Source: Nocardiopsis suaedae (lineage in GTDB: Bacteria > Actinomycetota > Actinomycetes > Streptosporangiales > Streptosporangiaceae). From it: a stretch of DNA of 48,681 bases. Position numbers and translations under genes: made by a program. The stretch spans positions 1 to 48,681 of the forward strand of contig NZ_JAQFWP010000054.1 of NCBI RefSeq assembly GCF_027706745.1, read 5' to 3'. Below the pieces are notes generated by a model that was given only the letters and a program-made list of their open reading frames with translations, did not search any database and had not been told where the DNA came from. Shown piece by piece: positions 15,240-23,978 of this stretch (the first letter of the stretch is position 1; every line of letters begins with the position of its first letter).

Positions 15240-17654
15240 TCAGCGCAGCTTGTCCAGGCCCGCCTTGCGCAGGGCGTCGGCCATGGCGCCGCCCGGCTCG
15301 GAGGCGCCGCTGCGGCCCTTGCCCCCGCCCGGCTTGCCGCCACCGGACTTGCCGCCGCGCTGGCCTCCGCCGCCGCGACGGCCCTGACCGCCCCGGCCGC
15401 CACCGCCACCGCCACCGCCGCCGGAACCGGCCTCGCTTTCGGCGCCGCCGCCCTTGGCGGCGCCCTCGACCTCGTCGTCCAGGCGCATCGTCAGCGAGAT
15501 CCGCTTGCGCCGCACGTCGACGTCCATCACCTTCACCCGCACGATGTCGCCGGGCTTGACGATCTCCCGCGGGTCCTCCACGAACCGCTTGGCCATCGCC
15601 GACACGTGCACCAGCCCGTCCTGGTGGACGCCCACGTCCACGAACGCCCCGAAGGCGGCCACGTTGGTGACCGTCCCCTCCAGGAGCATCCCCGGCTCCA
15701 GGTCGGACAGCGTCTCCACGCCCTCCTTGAAGGACGCGGTGGCGAACGCCGGGCGCGGGTCGCGGCCCGGCTTCTCCAGCTCCTTGAGGATGTCGCTGAC
15801 CGTCGGCACCCCGAACGCCTCATCGGTGAAGTCCTCCGGGCGCAGCCCCCGCAGCCGCTTCCCGTCGCCGATGAGGCCGGTCAGCCCCGTCCCGGTGCGG
15901 TCGATGATGCGCCGCACCACCGGGTAGGCCTCCGGGTGGACGCTGGAGGCGTCCAGCGGATCGTCCCCGCCGGGGATGCGCAGGAAGCCCGCGCACTGCT
16001 CGAACGCCTTCGGCCCGAGCCGCGCCACCTGCTTCAGGTCGCCGCGGGTGCGGAACGGCCCGTTGCCGTCCCGGTGCGCCACGATGTTGTCGGCCAGCGT
16101 CGACCCGATGCCCGACACCCGCGTCAGCAGCGGCGCCGACGCCGTGTTGACGTCCACGCCCACCGCGTTCACACAGTCCTCGACCACGCCGTCCAGGGTC
16201 CGCGACAGCTTCGCCTCGGAGATGTCGTGCTGGTACTGGCCCACACCGATCGACTTGGGGTCGATCTTGACCAGCTCGGCCAGCGGGTCCTGCAGCCGCC
16301 GCGCGATGGACACCGCCCCGCGCAGGGACACGTCCAGCTCCGGCAGCTCCTGCGAGGCGTAGGCGGAGGCCGAGTACACCGACGCGCCCGCCTCGGACAC
16401 CATCACCTTGGTGAGGTTCAGCTCCGGGTGCCGCTTGATCAGGTCGGCGGCCAGCCGGTCGGTCTCCCGCGAGGCGGTGCCGTTGCCGATCGCCACCAGG
16501 TCGGCCCCGTGCTCGGCGGCCAGCTTCGCCAGCGCCGCGATCGACTCGTCCCAGCGGTTGCGCGGCGCGTGCGGGTAGACCGTGTCGGTGGCCACCACTT
16601 TGCCGGTGCCGTCGGTCACCGCCACCTTCACCCCGGTGCGCAGGCCCGGGTCCAGGCCGATCGTGGCGCGCTGCCCGGCCGGGGCGGCCAGCAGCAGGTC
16701 GCGCAGGTTCGCCGCGAACACGCGCACGCCCTCGTCCTCGGCGGACTGCCACAGCCGCATCCGCAGGTCGATGTCCAGGCGCACGAACACGCGCGTGCGC
16801 CAGGCCCAGCGGACCGTGTCCTGCAGCCACCGGTCGGCCGGGCGGCCCCGGTCGGCGATGTCGTACCGGGAGGCGATCGCCCGCTCGTACACCGTCGGCC
16901 CCGGCTCGGCGCCCTCGCCGGCGTCCTCGGGCTCGGGGTCCAGGGTCAGGGCGAGCACGTCCTCCTTCTCGCCGCGGAACAGCGCCAGCACCCGGTGCGC
17001 GGGCAGCGCGGTCAGCGGCTCGGAGAAGTCGAAGTAGTCGGCGAACTTCTCGCCCTCCTGCTCCTTGCCCTCCTTGACCCGGGACACCGCCCGGCCCCGC
17101 TCCCACATGCGCTCGCGCAGGTCGCCGACGAGGTCGGCGTCCTCGGCGAAGCGCTCGACGAGGATGGCGCGGGCGCCGTCGAGCGCGGCCTTGGCGTCGG
17201 CCACCCCCTTGTCGGCGTCGACGTAGGACGCGGCGCTGCCGTCGGGGTCCTGCCCGGGGTCGCCCAGCAGCAGGTCGGCCAGGGGCTCCAGGCCCGCCTC
17301 GCGGGCGATCTGCGCCTTGGTGCGCCGCTTGGGCTTGTAGGGCAGGTAGATGTCCTCCAGGCGGGCCTTGGAATCGGCCGCCATGATGCTCGCCCGGAGC
17401 TCGTCGGTGAGCTTGCCCTGGGAGTCGATCGACTCCAGCACGCTGGTGCGCCGGTCCTCCAGCTCCCGCAGGTAGCGGAGGCGCTCTTCGAGGGTGCGCA
17501 GCTGGGCGTCGTCCAGGCCCCCGGTGGCCTCCTTGCGGTACCGGGCGATGAACGGGACGGTGCTGCCCTCGTCGAGCAGCCCGATGGCGGCCGCCGTCTG
17601 CTTCCCGGCGACCCCGAGCTCCTCGGCGATCCGCTGTTCGATAGAGGTCGTCAC
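15240..17654 (-). CDS. tex: Tex-family RNA-binding transcription accessory protein
   Basis: The 804-residue protein shows all Tex domains: the N-terminal helical region ([41 protein letters not shown], pos. 8 onward), a YqgF/RNase H-like domain ([17 protein letters not shown]), helix-hairpin-helix motifs ([17 protein letters not shown]) and an S1 domain ([31 protein letters not shown]). A Gly/Arg/Lys-rich tail of about 60 residues follows, likely adding RNA affinity. Tex proteins bind nucleic acid and rescue or modulate transcription complexes. GTG at 17654 is preceded by AAGG at suitable spacing; ATG at 17693 would add 13 residues but its AGGAG is only one base away. It is divergent from the baeRF-type gene. 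Confidence 0.92.
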   Translation of the reverse strand: MTTSIEQRIAEELGVAGKQTAAAIGLLDEGSTVPFIARYRKEATGGLDDAQLRTLEERLRYLRELEDRRTSVLESIDSQGKLTDELRASIMAADSKARLEDIYLPYKPKRRTKAQIAREAGLEPLADLLLGDPGQDPDGSAASYVDADKGVADAKAALDGARAILVERFAEDADLVGDLRERMWERGRAVSRVKEGKEQEGEKFADYFDFSEPLTALPAHRVLALFRGEKEDVLALTLDPEPEDAGEGAEPGPTVYERAIASRYDIADRGRPADRWLQDTVRWAWRTRVFVRLDIDLRMRLWQSAEDEGVRVFAANLRDLLLAAPAGQRATIGLDPGLRTGVKVAVTDGTGKVVATDTVYPHAPRNRWDESIAALAKLAAEHGADLVAIGNGTASRETDRLAADLIKRHPELNLTKVMVSEAGASVYSASAYASQELPELDVSLRGAVSIARRLQDPLAELVKIDPKSIGVGQYQHDISEAKLSRTLDGVVEDCVNAVGVDVNTASAPLLTRVSGIGSTLADNIVAHRDGNGPFRTRGDLKQVARLGPKAFEQCAGFLRIPGGDDPLDASSVHPEAYPVVRRIIDRTGTGLTGLIGDGKRLRGLRPEDFTDEAFGVPTVSDILKELEKPGRDPRPAFATASFKEGVETLSDLEPGMLLEGTVTNVAAFGAFVDVGVHQDGLVHVSAMAKRFVEDPREIVKPGDIVRVKVMDVDVRRKRISLTMRLDDEVEGAAKGGGAESEAGSGGGGGGGGGRGGQGRRGGGGQRGGKSGGGKPGGGKGRSGASEPGGAMADALRKAGLDKLR

Positions 17655-17855
17655 GTTGCCTTGTCCATCTTCGTCGGATTGTCCACGCTGCATTCTCCTG
17701 GGGCGCCGCCGCCTTGTCACACCGGGCGGCGGGATTTCTTGGATCCGGCATGGTGCGATCCCGACCGACCGTTGATATGCCTCCTGATCTCCTGTTATGC
17801 AGGAAGGGATCTCTCCCCGGCCCTCCGGGGCGAGCACATCGCGACGATTGGCGGG

Positions 17856-19043
17856 ATGAACGTGCTCCTTGACCAGACATCGCTCCGAGACCTTGCGACG
17901 ATGACGGACGACATGGGGGTGCTGTCCGTCTACGCCACCGCCGACCCGCGCGACCGGTCGTCCTCCCCCGCATGGCGCCTGCAGGTCGCCAACGAGATCA
18001 CCGCCCTGCGCAACGAGGTGAGCTCCAACGGCGACAAGCGGCGCAAGGAGGCGGTTCTGGCGCGTCTGGAGGCGCTGCGCCCGCAGCTCGACGATGTCCT
18101 GGACAGCGGTGCCGAGTCGGGGGTCGGGCGCGCCCTGTTCGCCCCGGTCAGCAGCGATGACGTGCGGGTGTACACGATGCAGATGCCGCTGGAGGACTGC
18201 GCGGTGCTGGAGCGCACCGCCTACCTGCGGCCGCTGGCGGCGGCGGTGGCCACCGGGGCCCCGGCCGGCGTGCTGGCGGTGTCGGCGGACGGGGTGCGCG
18301 TGGTGGACATGCGCTTCGGCACCGCCAAGGACATCACCTGGCTGCCGATCGAGCTCGATGATGAGGACTGGCGCGAGATGCGCGGTCCCGCGCGCGGCCA
18401 CCCGCGCACGTTCAACCGCGCCTCGGGGCAGATCGACCGCTTCAACCACAAGGTCGCCGAGCACATGCTGCGGTACCTGAACGACATGCGCCCGCAGCTC
18501 AAGCGGATCGCCGACGAGTGCGGGTGGTCGTCGGTGGCCATCACCGGCGAGCCGCAGCTCACCGAGCCGCTGCGGGGGCGCTTCGCCCAGGACAGCCACC
18601 GGGACATCATCGTGCTGGGGCAGGTGGTGGAGACCCGCACGCCGCCGGAGATCGCCGCGCAGATCGGCCCGGAGATCGAGGCGGTGCGCGTGCAGGGCGC
18701 CAGGGACACTGCGCAGAAGGCGCGGGACGCGGCCCTGTCCGGCGGTTCGGGCGCCGTGGGGCTGAGCGACGTGCTGGGGGCCTTCCGCGAGGGGCGGGTG
18801 GCGCACCTGTTCCTCGACGGGGCCGCCCGGATGCCGGGGCAGCGGACGCCCGACGGCGCCTACTTCCCGCAGGGCGAGGTGCCCCCAGGCGTCGACAAGG
18901 CGGAGATGGCGCCCGAGCGCGACATGGGCGAGCGCATGATCGAGATGGCGCTCGGCAACGGGTCCGAGGTGACGGTGCTGCCGGAGAAGGCGGCGGACGT
19001 GCTGTCCGAGGACGAGGGCGTGGCCGCGCAGCTGCGCTGGTAG
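17856..19043 (+). CDS. baeRF-type (eRF1-like) protein
   Basis: This 395-residue protein has features of the bacterial relatives of archaeal/eukaryotic release factor 1 (baeRF, including VLRF1-like proteins): an N-terminal segment with [12 protein letters not shown], a middle domain opening with [17 protein letters not shown], and a C-terminal domain containing [21 protein letters not shown] and the final GSEVTVLPE. Some family members act on stalled or damaged ribosomes; this one's role is unproven. It is not a classical RF1/RF2 because a GGQ loop is not visible. The start is uncertain: ATG 17856 lacks a clear ribosome site and ATG 17902 is an alternative. It is divergent from tex. Confidence 0.65.
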   Translation: MNVLLDQTSLRDLATMTDDMGVLSVYATADPRDRSSSPAWRLQVANEITALRNEVSSNGDKRRKEAVLARLEALRPQLDDVLDSGAESGVGRALFAPVSSDDVRVYTMQMPLEDCAVLERTAYLRPLAAAVATGAPAGVLAVSADGVRVVDMRFGTAKDITWLPIELDDEDWREMRGPARGHPRTFNRASGQIDRFNHKVAEHMLRYLNDMRPQLKRIADECGWSSVAITGEPQLTEPLRGRFAQDSHRDIIVLGQVVETRTPPEIAAQIGPEIEAVRVQGARDTAQKARDAALSGGSGAVGLSDVLGAFREGRVAHLFLDGAARMPGQRTPDGAYFPQGEVPPGVDKAEMAPERDMGERMIEMALGNGSEVTVLPEKAADVLSEDEGVAAQLRW

Positions 19044-19078
19044 CGGGGCGGGCGGCGACCGCCGCCGCTCATCCGGCG

Positions 19079-19103
19079 CGACAGGTACGACAGGTACGAC
19101 AGG
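19079..19103. repeat. 9-bp tandem repeat
   Basis: CGACAGGTA occurs twice in tandem (19079-19087, 19088-19096) followed by a partial third copy CGACAGG (19097-19103), immediately before a terminator stem. Probably replication slippage in a non-coding spacer. Confidence 0.7.
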
Positions 19104-19130
19104 AGGGGCGCCCCGTAGGGGGCGCCCCTC
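19103..19130 (+). terminator. Terminator after baeRF-type gene
   Basis: GAGGGGCGCCCC (19103-19114) pairs perfectly with GGGGCGCCCCTC (19119-19130) across the loop GTAG. A run CTTTTT follows 10 bases later. It sits between convergent genes and may work in both directions. Confidence 0.85.
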
Positions 19131-19166
19131 TCGCGTGCGTCTTTTTCCGTTTCTCTCCCGGTCCGG

Positions 19167-19286
19167 TCACCGGTGGGCCCGGTCGCTCTCGTGCTTCATC
19201 AGCATGCCCACGGTTCCGATCAGGGCGAGGATCCCGACGAGCAGCACCAGTGCCATCAGCAGGTTCAGTGTCACGGTTCCGTCCAT
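19167..19286 (-). CDS. Single-pass membrane microprotein (39 aa)
   Basis: Reading ATG 19286 to TGA 19167 gives 39 residues: MDGTVT, a long hydrophobic helix (LNLLMALVLLVGILALIGTVGML) and a charged tail MKHESDRAHR. An AGGAG ribosome site lies 6 bases before the ATG. The size, single transmembrane helix and good ribosome site argue that it is real. It resembles no family I can name. Its gene is isolated between a terminator and a divergent secreted-protein gene. Confidence 0.6.
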   Translation of the reverse strand: MDGTVTLNLLMALVLLVGILALIGTVGMLMKHESDRAHR

Positions 19287-19368
19287 GGGGGACTCCTACC
19301 CGCTGTGAACTGCGTCGATGTGCGCACGCGGATTCGGGCCCGACGAAACGCGGGCAAAGGGGGTGGGC

Positions 19369-19374
19369 TAACCT
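19369..19374 (+). promoter_or_regulatory. Candidate -10 element for secreted-protein gene
   Basis: TAACCT fits the actinomycete TAnnnT -10 consensus and lies about 45 bases before the start codon at 19419, leaving room for a short leader that contains the GGAGG ribosome site. Confidence 0.3.
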
Positions 19375-19418
19375 GGCCGGGCCTGGGTCCCGGGCGCGGG
19401 GATGCGGAGGTTCTGGGA

Positions 19419-20954
19419 ATGCGGAAGGCCGTGCGGGCCGGTGCTCTGGTGTGCCTGGCGGCGGTCGCGGGGCCGGTCCTGGGGGCGGCCCCGGCGGTGC
19501 CCGCGGGGGCGTCGGCGCGGGGGGACGGGGTCGATGCCGCTGTGGAGGCGTTCGCCTCCGGCGAGGTCGTCCACATCGACGGCGGCGCCGGGGACGGCGG
19601 GGCGGGGCCCACCGAGCGCGCGCGGGCCGAACAGGTGGAGGACTACGCGCGGGCGCGGCTGGAGAGCGCCGACGTGGTCGTGCGGGCGGAGGTCCTGTCC
19701 AAGGGCGACGCGGAGGAGGCCGCGGAGCGGACGGCCGCGCGGGTCGGACGGCCGGGGCTGTACGTCGCCGCGGTGCGCAATGGCGGCGCCCCGGCAGAGG
19801 AGCCCGACTTCGGCTGGTCGTGGGTCGGTCCCGCCGCCGTCACCGACGGGGAGCTGGACGAGCACTTCGCCTCGTCGGCCGGTCGGCCCCTGGAGCGCGT
19901 GGCGGGGGTCGTGGACCTGATCGACCGGGACCTGCGCGGGGCCGTGCGCAGGGCGGCAGAGTCGGGGAAGCGGGTGTACGTCGACCCGTCCATCGCGGAG
20001 GGCTTCCCGGGGGCCGACGCCGAAGCGCTGGCGCGGAGGCTCGGCGGGCTGGAGGACGTGCGGGTCGCGGTGGTCCCGGCGCTCGCTGACGTCGCCGACG
20101 GCCAGGGGGCCGACGAGCTGGCGGAGGAGATGCTGGCCCCGCTCGGCGGGGACGGGAGCGCGCTGCTGGCCCAGTGGCGGGACGGGGCGTTCGAGCTGAC
20201 CCCGGCGACGGGGGAGGAGGGGCCGAAGCCCTCGGAGATCACGTCCGTGCTGCCCGAGGGGGCGGCCGGCGCGAAGGGGGAGCTGGGCGCGGCGGTGGCG
20301 TCGTTCGCGGGGGCCGTGTACGGGGGAGTGGTCGAGGACGCCCGGGAGGGGTTGGCCGAGGGGCACTTGTACGTCCACCCGCTGGCCGCCACCGACCTGG
20401 AGGAGGGCGACGCGGAGAAGGTGGACGCGGCGCTCGCTGAGCGCGACGGGGGAGAGGAGCCCGTGCGCGTGGCGGTCGTGCCGCAAGGAGCGTTCCTGGA
20501 GACCGGCGGGACGGGACCCGGCGATGACGCGCTGGCGGCGGCGGTGGCGCAGGGGGCGGACGGGCCGGTCGCGGTGTACGCGGTGGACGGCGCGGGCGCG
20601 ATCACGGGCTCCCCGGTGAAGGGCGGGGAGGACGCCGGCGGGAACTGGGGGTCGCTGGAGGGGGCCGTGTTCTTCGGGAAGGTGGAGGACTCGGTGCGCG
20701 AGTCGTTGGACGGCATGCTGGTGGAGCTCGACGGGAAGGGCGTGCTGGGGACCGGCAAGGGCGGCCCGGCCGCGGCCGTGGAGGCCTCGGAGGGCGGCGC
20801 GCTCGGCGAGGCACTGGCGTCGGAGACGGGGCGCGCCCTGCCGTGGATCGGTGGGGCGGTGGCGGTGGTGCTGGGGGCGCTGTTCCTGCGCAGGAGGTTC
20901 GGGGGGAAGAGGACGCCGCCTACGGCCGCCGGGAGGCAGGGGCGGACGGATTAG
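19419..20954 (+). CDS. Secreted, membrane-anchored protein with repeated modules
   Basis: The 511-residue protein has a cleavable-looking signal peptide (MRKAVRAGALVCLAAVAGPVLGAAPA) and a C-terminal membrane helix (ALPWIGGAVAVVLGALFL) followed by RRRFGGKR, so most of it lies outside the cell. The exterior part appears to be three related alpha/beta modules of about 130-150 residues: one beginning near VVHIDGG, one at RVYVDPSIAEGF and one at HLYVHPLAATDL, the last two both containing VRVAVVP. GGAGG lies 8 bases before the ATG. I do not recognise a named family. A surface sensor or envelope-associated role is possible but not shown. Confidence 0.7.
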   Translation: MRKAVRAGALVCLAAVAGPVLGAAPAVPAGASARGDGVDAAVEAFASGEVVHIDGGAGDGGAGPTERARAEQVEDYARARLESADVVVRAEVLSKGDAEEAAERTAARVGRPGLYVAAVRNGGAPAEEPDFGWSWVGPAAVTDGELDEHFASSAGRPLERVAGVVDLIDRDLRGAVRRAAESGKRVYVDPSIAEGFPGADAEALARRLGGLEDVRVAVVPALADVADGQGADELAEEMLAPLGGDGSALLAQWRDGAFELTPATGEEGPKPSEITSVLPEGAAGAKGELGAAVASFAGAVYGGVVEDAREGLAEGHLYVHPLAATDLEEGDAEKVDAALAERDGGEEPVRVAVVPQGAFLETGGTGPGDDALAAAVAQGADGPVAVYAVDGAGAITGSPVKGGEDAGGNWGSLEGAVFFGKVEDSVRESLDGMLVELDGKGVLGTGKGGPAAAVEASEGGALGEALASETGRALPWIGGAVAVVLGALFLRRRFGGKRTPPTAAGRQGRTD

Positions 20955-20990
20955 CGGGCCCGCCGACCGCGCCCGCCGGATGCGGGGCCC

Positions 20991-21119
20991 TTACCGTTCC
21001 TTCTTGTTCTTCTTCTCCTCCTTCTGGCCCCTGACCATGAAGGTCGTGCCGAGGGCGGTGGCGGTGAACGCCACGCCGAGGATGATCGCGATGATGATCG
21101 CCGCGGTGGGCCAGTCCAT
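20991..21119 (-). CDS. Single-pass membrane microprotein (42 aa)
   Basis: ATG 21119 starts a 42-residue protein: MDWPTA, a hydrophobic helix rich in isoleucine and alanine (AIIIAIILGVAFTATALGTTFMV) and a strongly basic tail RGQKEEKKNKKER. AAAGGAG precedes the ATG with suitable spacing. It is convergent with the secreted-protein gene. Function unknown; the topology suggests a cytoplasmic basic tail that might bind a partner or anionic lipid. Confidence 0.65.
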   Translation of the reverse strand: MDWPTAAIIIAIILGVAFTATALGTTFMVRGQKEEKKNKKER

Positions 21120-21275
21120 GGAAGGCTCCTTTCCTCGTCTGCTTCCATGAACGTCCACGGGCGGGGCGCGCACCAGATCCGGTCGGGTGGGCCCCACGGG
21201 GGCGAAGGACCCCGTCCGAGGGGACCGGCGTAGCCCGTTCACGGCCGGGGAGGGGGCTCCGAGGAGAGAACCGGA

Positions 21276-22466
21276 TCAGGCGGCATCGAGAAGGGCGCGG
21301 ACCTCGGGGACGTCGGAGTACGCGGTGAGACGCTGGAGTACGATGCGCGATCGTTCGGCCGTACGGTCGCTGGTGATCTCCGCCGAGAGTTCCATTACCC
21401 GTGTAGCGGTCTCGGCCGCCGCTTCGGGTTCGTTGGCGTCCGCATAAGCGACCGCCAGCCAGGAGAGGTACAGCGCGAGCTCACGGGTGTGCGTGGCGTC
21501 GTAGCGCTCCAGGACTTCGCGGAGGAGTGGTACTGCGCGAAGGGGACGATGGAGTTCGGTGTACACCCGTGCGTCCATAATGCGGAGTTCGTCGGCGCTG
21601 ACCCAGTAGGCCCATTCGGGGGCGGGCTCTGTCTCCTCGTCCTCCAGGTCTTCATGTGCCTTGTCGAGAGCGTGCATTGCGGGCCGGGCGTCGTTCAGTT
21701 TCGCGTGAGCCCAGGCGACGCGGCCGTGGAAGAGCGCACGCGCTTTGGGGACCGCGTGCGGTCCGGCCTCAGTGACAGCGGCCTGCGCGAGGGCGAGGCC
21801 ATCGGTCTCCCGGCCGGTGTTCGACCACTGGTAGGCGAGCGACCCGGCGAGGTTCCCCGCGAGGGTCGCATCCCCTGCCTCACGGGCGGCCGACAGGCCG
21901 AGCCGGTAGGTGGACTCGGCATGGTCATGCTGACCGGCGTCGGATTCGATCCACCCGGTGATCTGGGCGAATTCGCCGATCGCCGCCAAGAGCGCGCGTC
22001 CGACGGACTCGGAATGCGCACCTTCCCGATACAGGCGAACGGCGGCGGACAGCTCCCGTCGTGCGGGGGCGATCAGGTCGCCACCGGCCAGGACGTCATC
22101 GGCGAGCCGTAGCGCGTGGACACGCGTAGCGACGCCGCGTGCGGCATCCTGCCCGACGCGCCTCCCACCGGCAGTACGAAGCGGAGCGAGCGGGTCCCCC
22201 TCTGGGAGGAGCGGGGCCGCCGTCGGCGAGCCGGAACGGTCGACGGTCGCTTCTTCCAGACGAGCCCGCGGTATCTCAAGAGCGGCGGCCAGGTGGCGAA
22301 GCCAGAACCGTGGGATGCGTCGCCCGGTTTCCCAGCGGGAGACTTCTTGCCGAGTGACCGTCGGCCGCTCGGAGACGCGGCACAGCTCTTCGGCGAGGCG
22401 CGCTTGCGACCATCCGCGGACCTGTCGGGCTTTCCGGACCATGTCGCCGAATGCTTCGGGGGGCAT
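21276..22466 (-). CDS. XRE-family regulator with TPR-like sensor region
   Basis: Residues 8-65 form an XRE helix-turn-helix (VRGWSQARLAEEL, TVTRQEVSRWETGRRIP). The remaining 330 residues are Ala-rich paired helices typical of tetratricopeptide-like ligand- or peptide-binding domains (for example ARRELSAAVRLYREG, AESTYRLGLSAAREAGD, LALYLSWLAVAYADANEPEAAAE). This architecture is common in streptomycete-type regulators that respond to signalling molecules or peptides. The start codon has no Shine-Dalgarno sequence; a CAGACT hexamer lies 6 bases upstream, so it may be leaderless. Direct repeats abut that promoter and probably serve autoregulation or control of the divergent pair. Confidence 0.82.
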   Translation of the reverse strand: MPPEAFGDMVRKARQVRGWSQARLAEELCRVSERPTVTRQEVSRWETGRRIPRFWLRHLAAALEIPRARLEEATVDRSGSPTAAPLLPEGDPLAPLRTAGGRRVGQDAARGVATRVHALRLADDVLAGGDLIAPARRELSAAVRLYREGAHSESVGRALLAAIGEFAQITGWIESDAGQHDHAESTYRLGLSAAREAGDATLAGNLAGSLAYQWSNTGRETDGLALAQAAVTEAGPHAVPKARALFHGRVAWAHAKLNDARPAMHALDKAHEDLEDEETEPAPEWAYWVSADELRIMDARVYTELHRPLRAVPLLREVLERYDATHTRELALYLSWLAVAYADANEPEAAAETATRVMELSAEITSDRTAERSRIVLQRLTAYSDVPEVRALLDAA

Positions 22467-22480
22467 GGTCCCAGTCTGGC

Positions 22481-22504
22481 CTACAGATTGGCCGACAGAT
22501 AGGC
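22481..22504. promoter_or_regulatory. 12-bp direct repeats in divergent promoter
   Basis: CTACAGATTGGC (22481-22492) and CGACAGATAGGC (22493-22504) are tandem copies matching at 10 of 12 bases, placed 14 bases upstream of the XRE regulator start and about 110 bases before the divergent small-gene operon. A tandem operator bound by the XRE protein is the simplest reading. Confidence 0.5.
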
Positions 22505-22612
22505 AGCTCCCGAATTACGGGTGAGCGGTGAGGCTGATGGCCCTGAAAAGACCCCCGCGACGGTGGCAGCCGTCCGGGGGCGTGGCCACCAGCTAACTGG
22601 AGCTGACGACAG

Positions 22613-22759
22613 ATGGACACTATCCGCCGAAACCACCCACCCGCATCCCGGGTACGGCCCTATCTCCTCGTGCTCGAAGCCGACCGCGCGATCGCCGCCG
22701 TCCACCGCTCGCGGGACCTGCACCAGGTCCTGGCCGCCCTCCGGGGAGGCCTCCGATGA
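22613..22759 (+). CDS. Small hypothetical protein (48 aa)
   Basis: This 48-residue frame reads MDTIRRNHPPASRVRPYLLVL then EADRAIAAVHRSRDLHQVLAALRGGLR. It is basic, with no membrane segment. A GGAG lies about 10 bases before the ATG. Its stop codon overlaps the start of the next gene by ATGA, a sign of translational coupling that supports it being real. It is divergent from the XRE regulator. No family recognised. Confidence 0.5.
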   Translation: MDTIRRNHPPASRVRPYLLVLEADRAIAAVHRSRDLHQVLAALRGGLR

Positions 22760-23061
22760 CCGGCGACCGCGACCCCCTCCTCGAACTCCTCCGCACCTAT
22801 TACGGCCACCGGTGGTCCATCCGCCGCACCGACAACCTCTGGATCGCCACCGCCCGCGACCGCGACGCCGACCACGCGCCCACCCTCGTCCAGCCCGACG
22901 TCAACCGCTTCCTCGCCGAACTCGACGACCCGCCCCGGCGTGCCGCCCGCCCCTACCGTTCGCTTCTCGACGCCGACCACCTCTCCCACCGCTCCCACAA
23001 CCTCGCCGACGGCGTCCACCTCTTCACCGACCGCCGCCCCGACATCGGCGGCGAGGCATAG
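22756..23061 (+). CDS. Conserved actinobacterial hypothetical protein (101 aa)
   Basis: The 101-residue protein contains LLRTYYGHRWSIRRTDNLWIATARD and HAPTLVQPDVNRFLAELDDPP. I associate this pattern with small hypothetical proteins found next to XRE-type regulators in many actinomycetes. No signal or membrane segment is seen. The start overlaps the stop of the 48-residue gene. The divergent XRE/TPR gene suggests joint control, as in the regulator-plus-small-partner loci of streptomycetes. Confidence 0.6.
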   Translation: MTGDRDPLLELLRTYYGHRWSIRRTDNLWIATARDRDADHAPTLVQPDVNRFLAELDDPPRRAARPYRSLLDADHLSHRSHNLADGVHLFTDRRPDIGGEA

Positions 23062-23192
23062 CGCGGCACACGACCGCAAAGGGCGCCCGCGGCCGGGTCC
23101 TCCGTTCTGTCGTCGTGGGTGCCCAAAAGCGGTTCATCTGCCTCTCCCAACCTCATCACCAGCGAAAACAGGACGCCTGGCCGGAAACTGTC

Positions 23193-23227
23193 AAGGAATC
23201 TCTGCAAAGGAACCTCTGCCATAGCGT
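23193..23227 (+). promoter_or_regulatory. Tandem repeat operator and -10 before ArsR gene
   Basis: AAGGAATCTCTGC (23193-23205) and AAGGAACCTCTGC (23207-23219) differ at one base and have a 14-base period. Directly after them lies TAGCGT (23222-23227), a fair -10 hexamer, 7 bases before the ATG at 23235. The repeats would occupy the -35 region, a position suited to repression by the ArsR-like product. Confidence 0.5.
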
Positions 23228-23234
23228 CCCGCCC

Positions 23235-23978
23235 ATGAATCCGCACGAACACGAAGACGTCCCTCCCGCGCCCCCACTCCGCCAGGTCGATGCGGAGACC
23301 CTGCGCGGGCTCGCCCATCCGCTCCGGATGAGGCTCATGGAAGAACTGGCCATCGGCGGCCCTTCCACCGCCACGCTGCTCGCCGCCCGGCTGGGGGAGA
23401 ACAGCGGCTCCACCAGTTACCACCTGCGGGTGCTGTCCCGGCACGGCTTCGTCGAGGACGACCCCGACCGCGCTCCGGGCGGGCGCGAGCGGTGGTGGCG
23501 GCGGGTCCCCGGCGGCTACAGCCTGCGCGGGTTCGCCCACCGCCGCGACCCGGCGACACGGGAGGCCGCCGGGGTCGTCCTCGACGCGCTGGACCAAGGG
23601 CGCTCCGATCGGCGCGCACGCTGGTGGTCCTTCGCCGAGGAGAACCCCGCGGAGGTCGTCCCGTGGGTCGAGGCGACCGCCGACGCCGACTACGTCCTCC
23701 AGCTGACCCGCGCCGAGGCCGCCGAACTCACCGCCGAGCTCACAGCGGTCATGGAGCGGTGGCGGGGCCGTACGGAGGGAGAGGACCCGGGCCGCGTCCG
23801 CCCCGGCACCACGGTCGTGGAGACGCAGATCTTCGTCTTCCCCCACCTGGACGCACGCGGCACCGGCCCGGAGAAAACCAGGTGCACCGCGCCGCCGGAG
23901 CGCTCGACAGTGGAGCCTCCCAGCGGCTCCGACCGCCTTGACGGCGACGGCCGAGGAAAGCGGGGGCGGTGGTCGTGA
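23235..23978 (+). CDS. ArsR-type winged-helix regulator
   Basis: The 247-residue protein has a winged helix in residues 15-85: ETLRGLAHPLRMRLMEELAIGGPSTATLLAARLGENSGSTSYHLRVLSRHGFVED, the layout of ArsR-like helix-turn-helix proteins. The next hundred residues (WWSFAEENPAEV, LQLTRAEAAELTAEL) are typical of the actinobacterial type encoded before MFS exporters. The last 40 residues are low-complexity. No ribosome site is seen, but a -10 hexamer 7 bases upstream suggests a leaderless mRNA. The stop codon overlaps the transporter start in a GTGA arrangement, so the two are coupled and the regulator probably represses the exporter. Confidence 0.82.
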   Translation: MNPHEHEDVPPAPPLRQVDAETLRGLAHPLRMRLMEELAIGGPSTATLLAARLGENSGSTSYHLRVLSRHGFVEDDPDRAPGGRERWWRRVPGGYSLRGFAHRRDPATREAAGVVLDALDQGRSDRRARWWSFAEENPAEVVPWVEATADADYVLQLTRAEAAELTAELTAVMERWRGRTEGEDPGRVRPGTTVVETQIFVFPHLDARGTGPEKTRCTAPPERSTVEPPSGSDRLDGDGRGKRGRWS

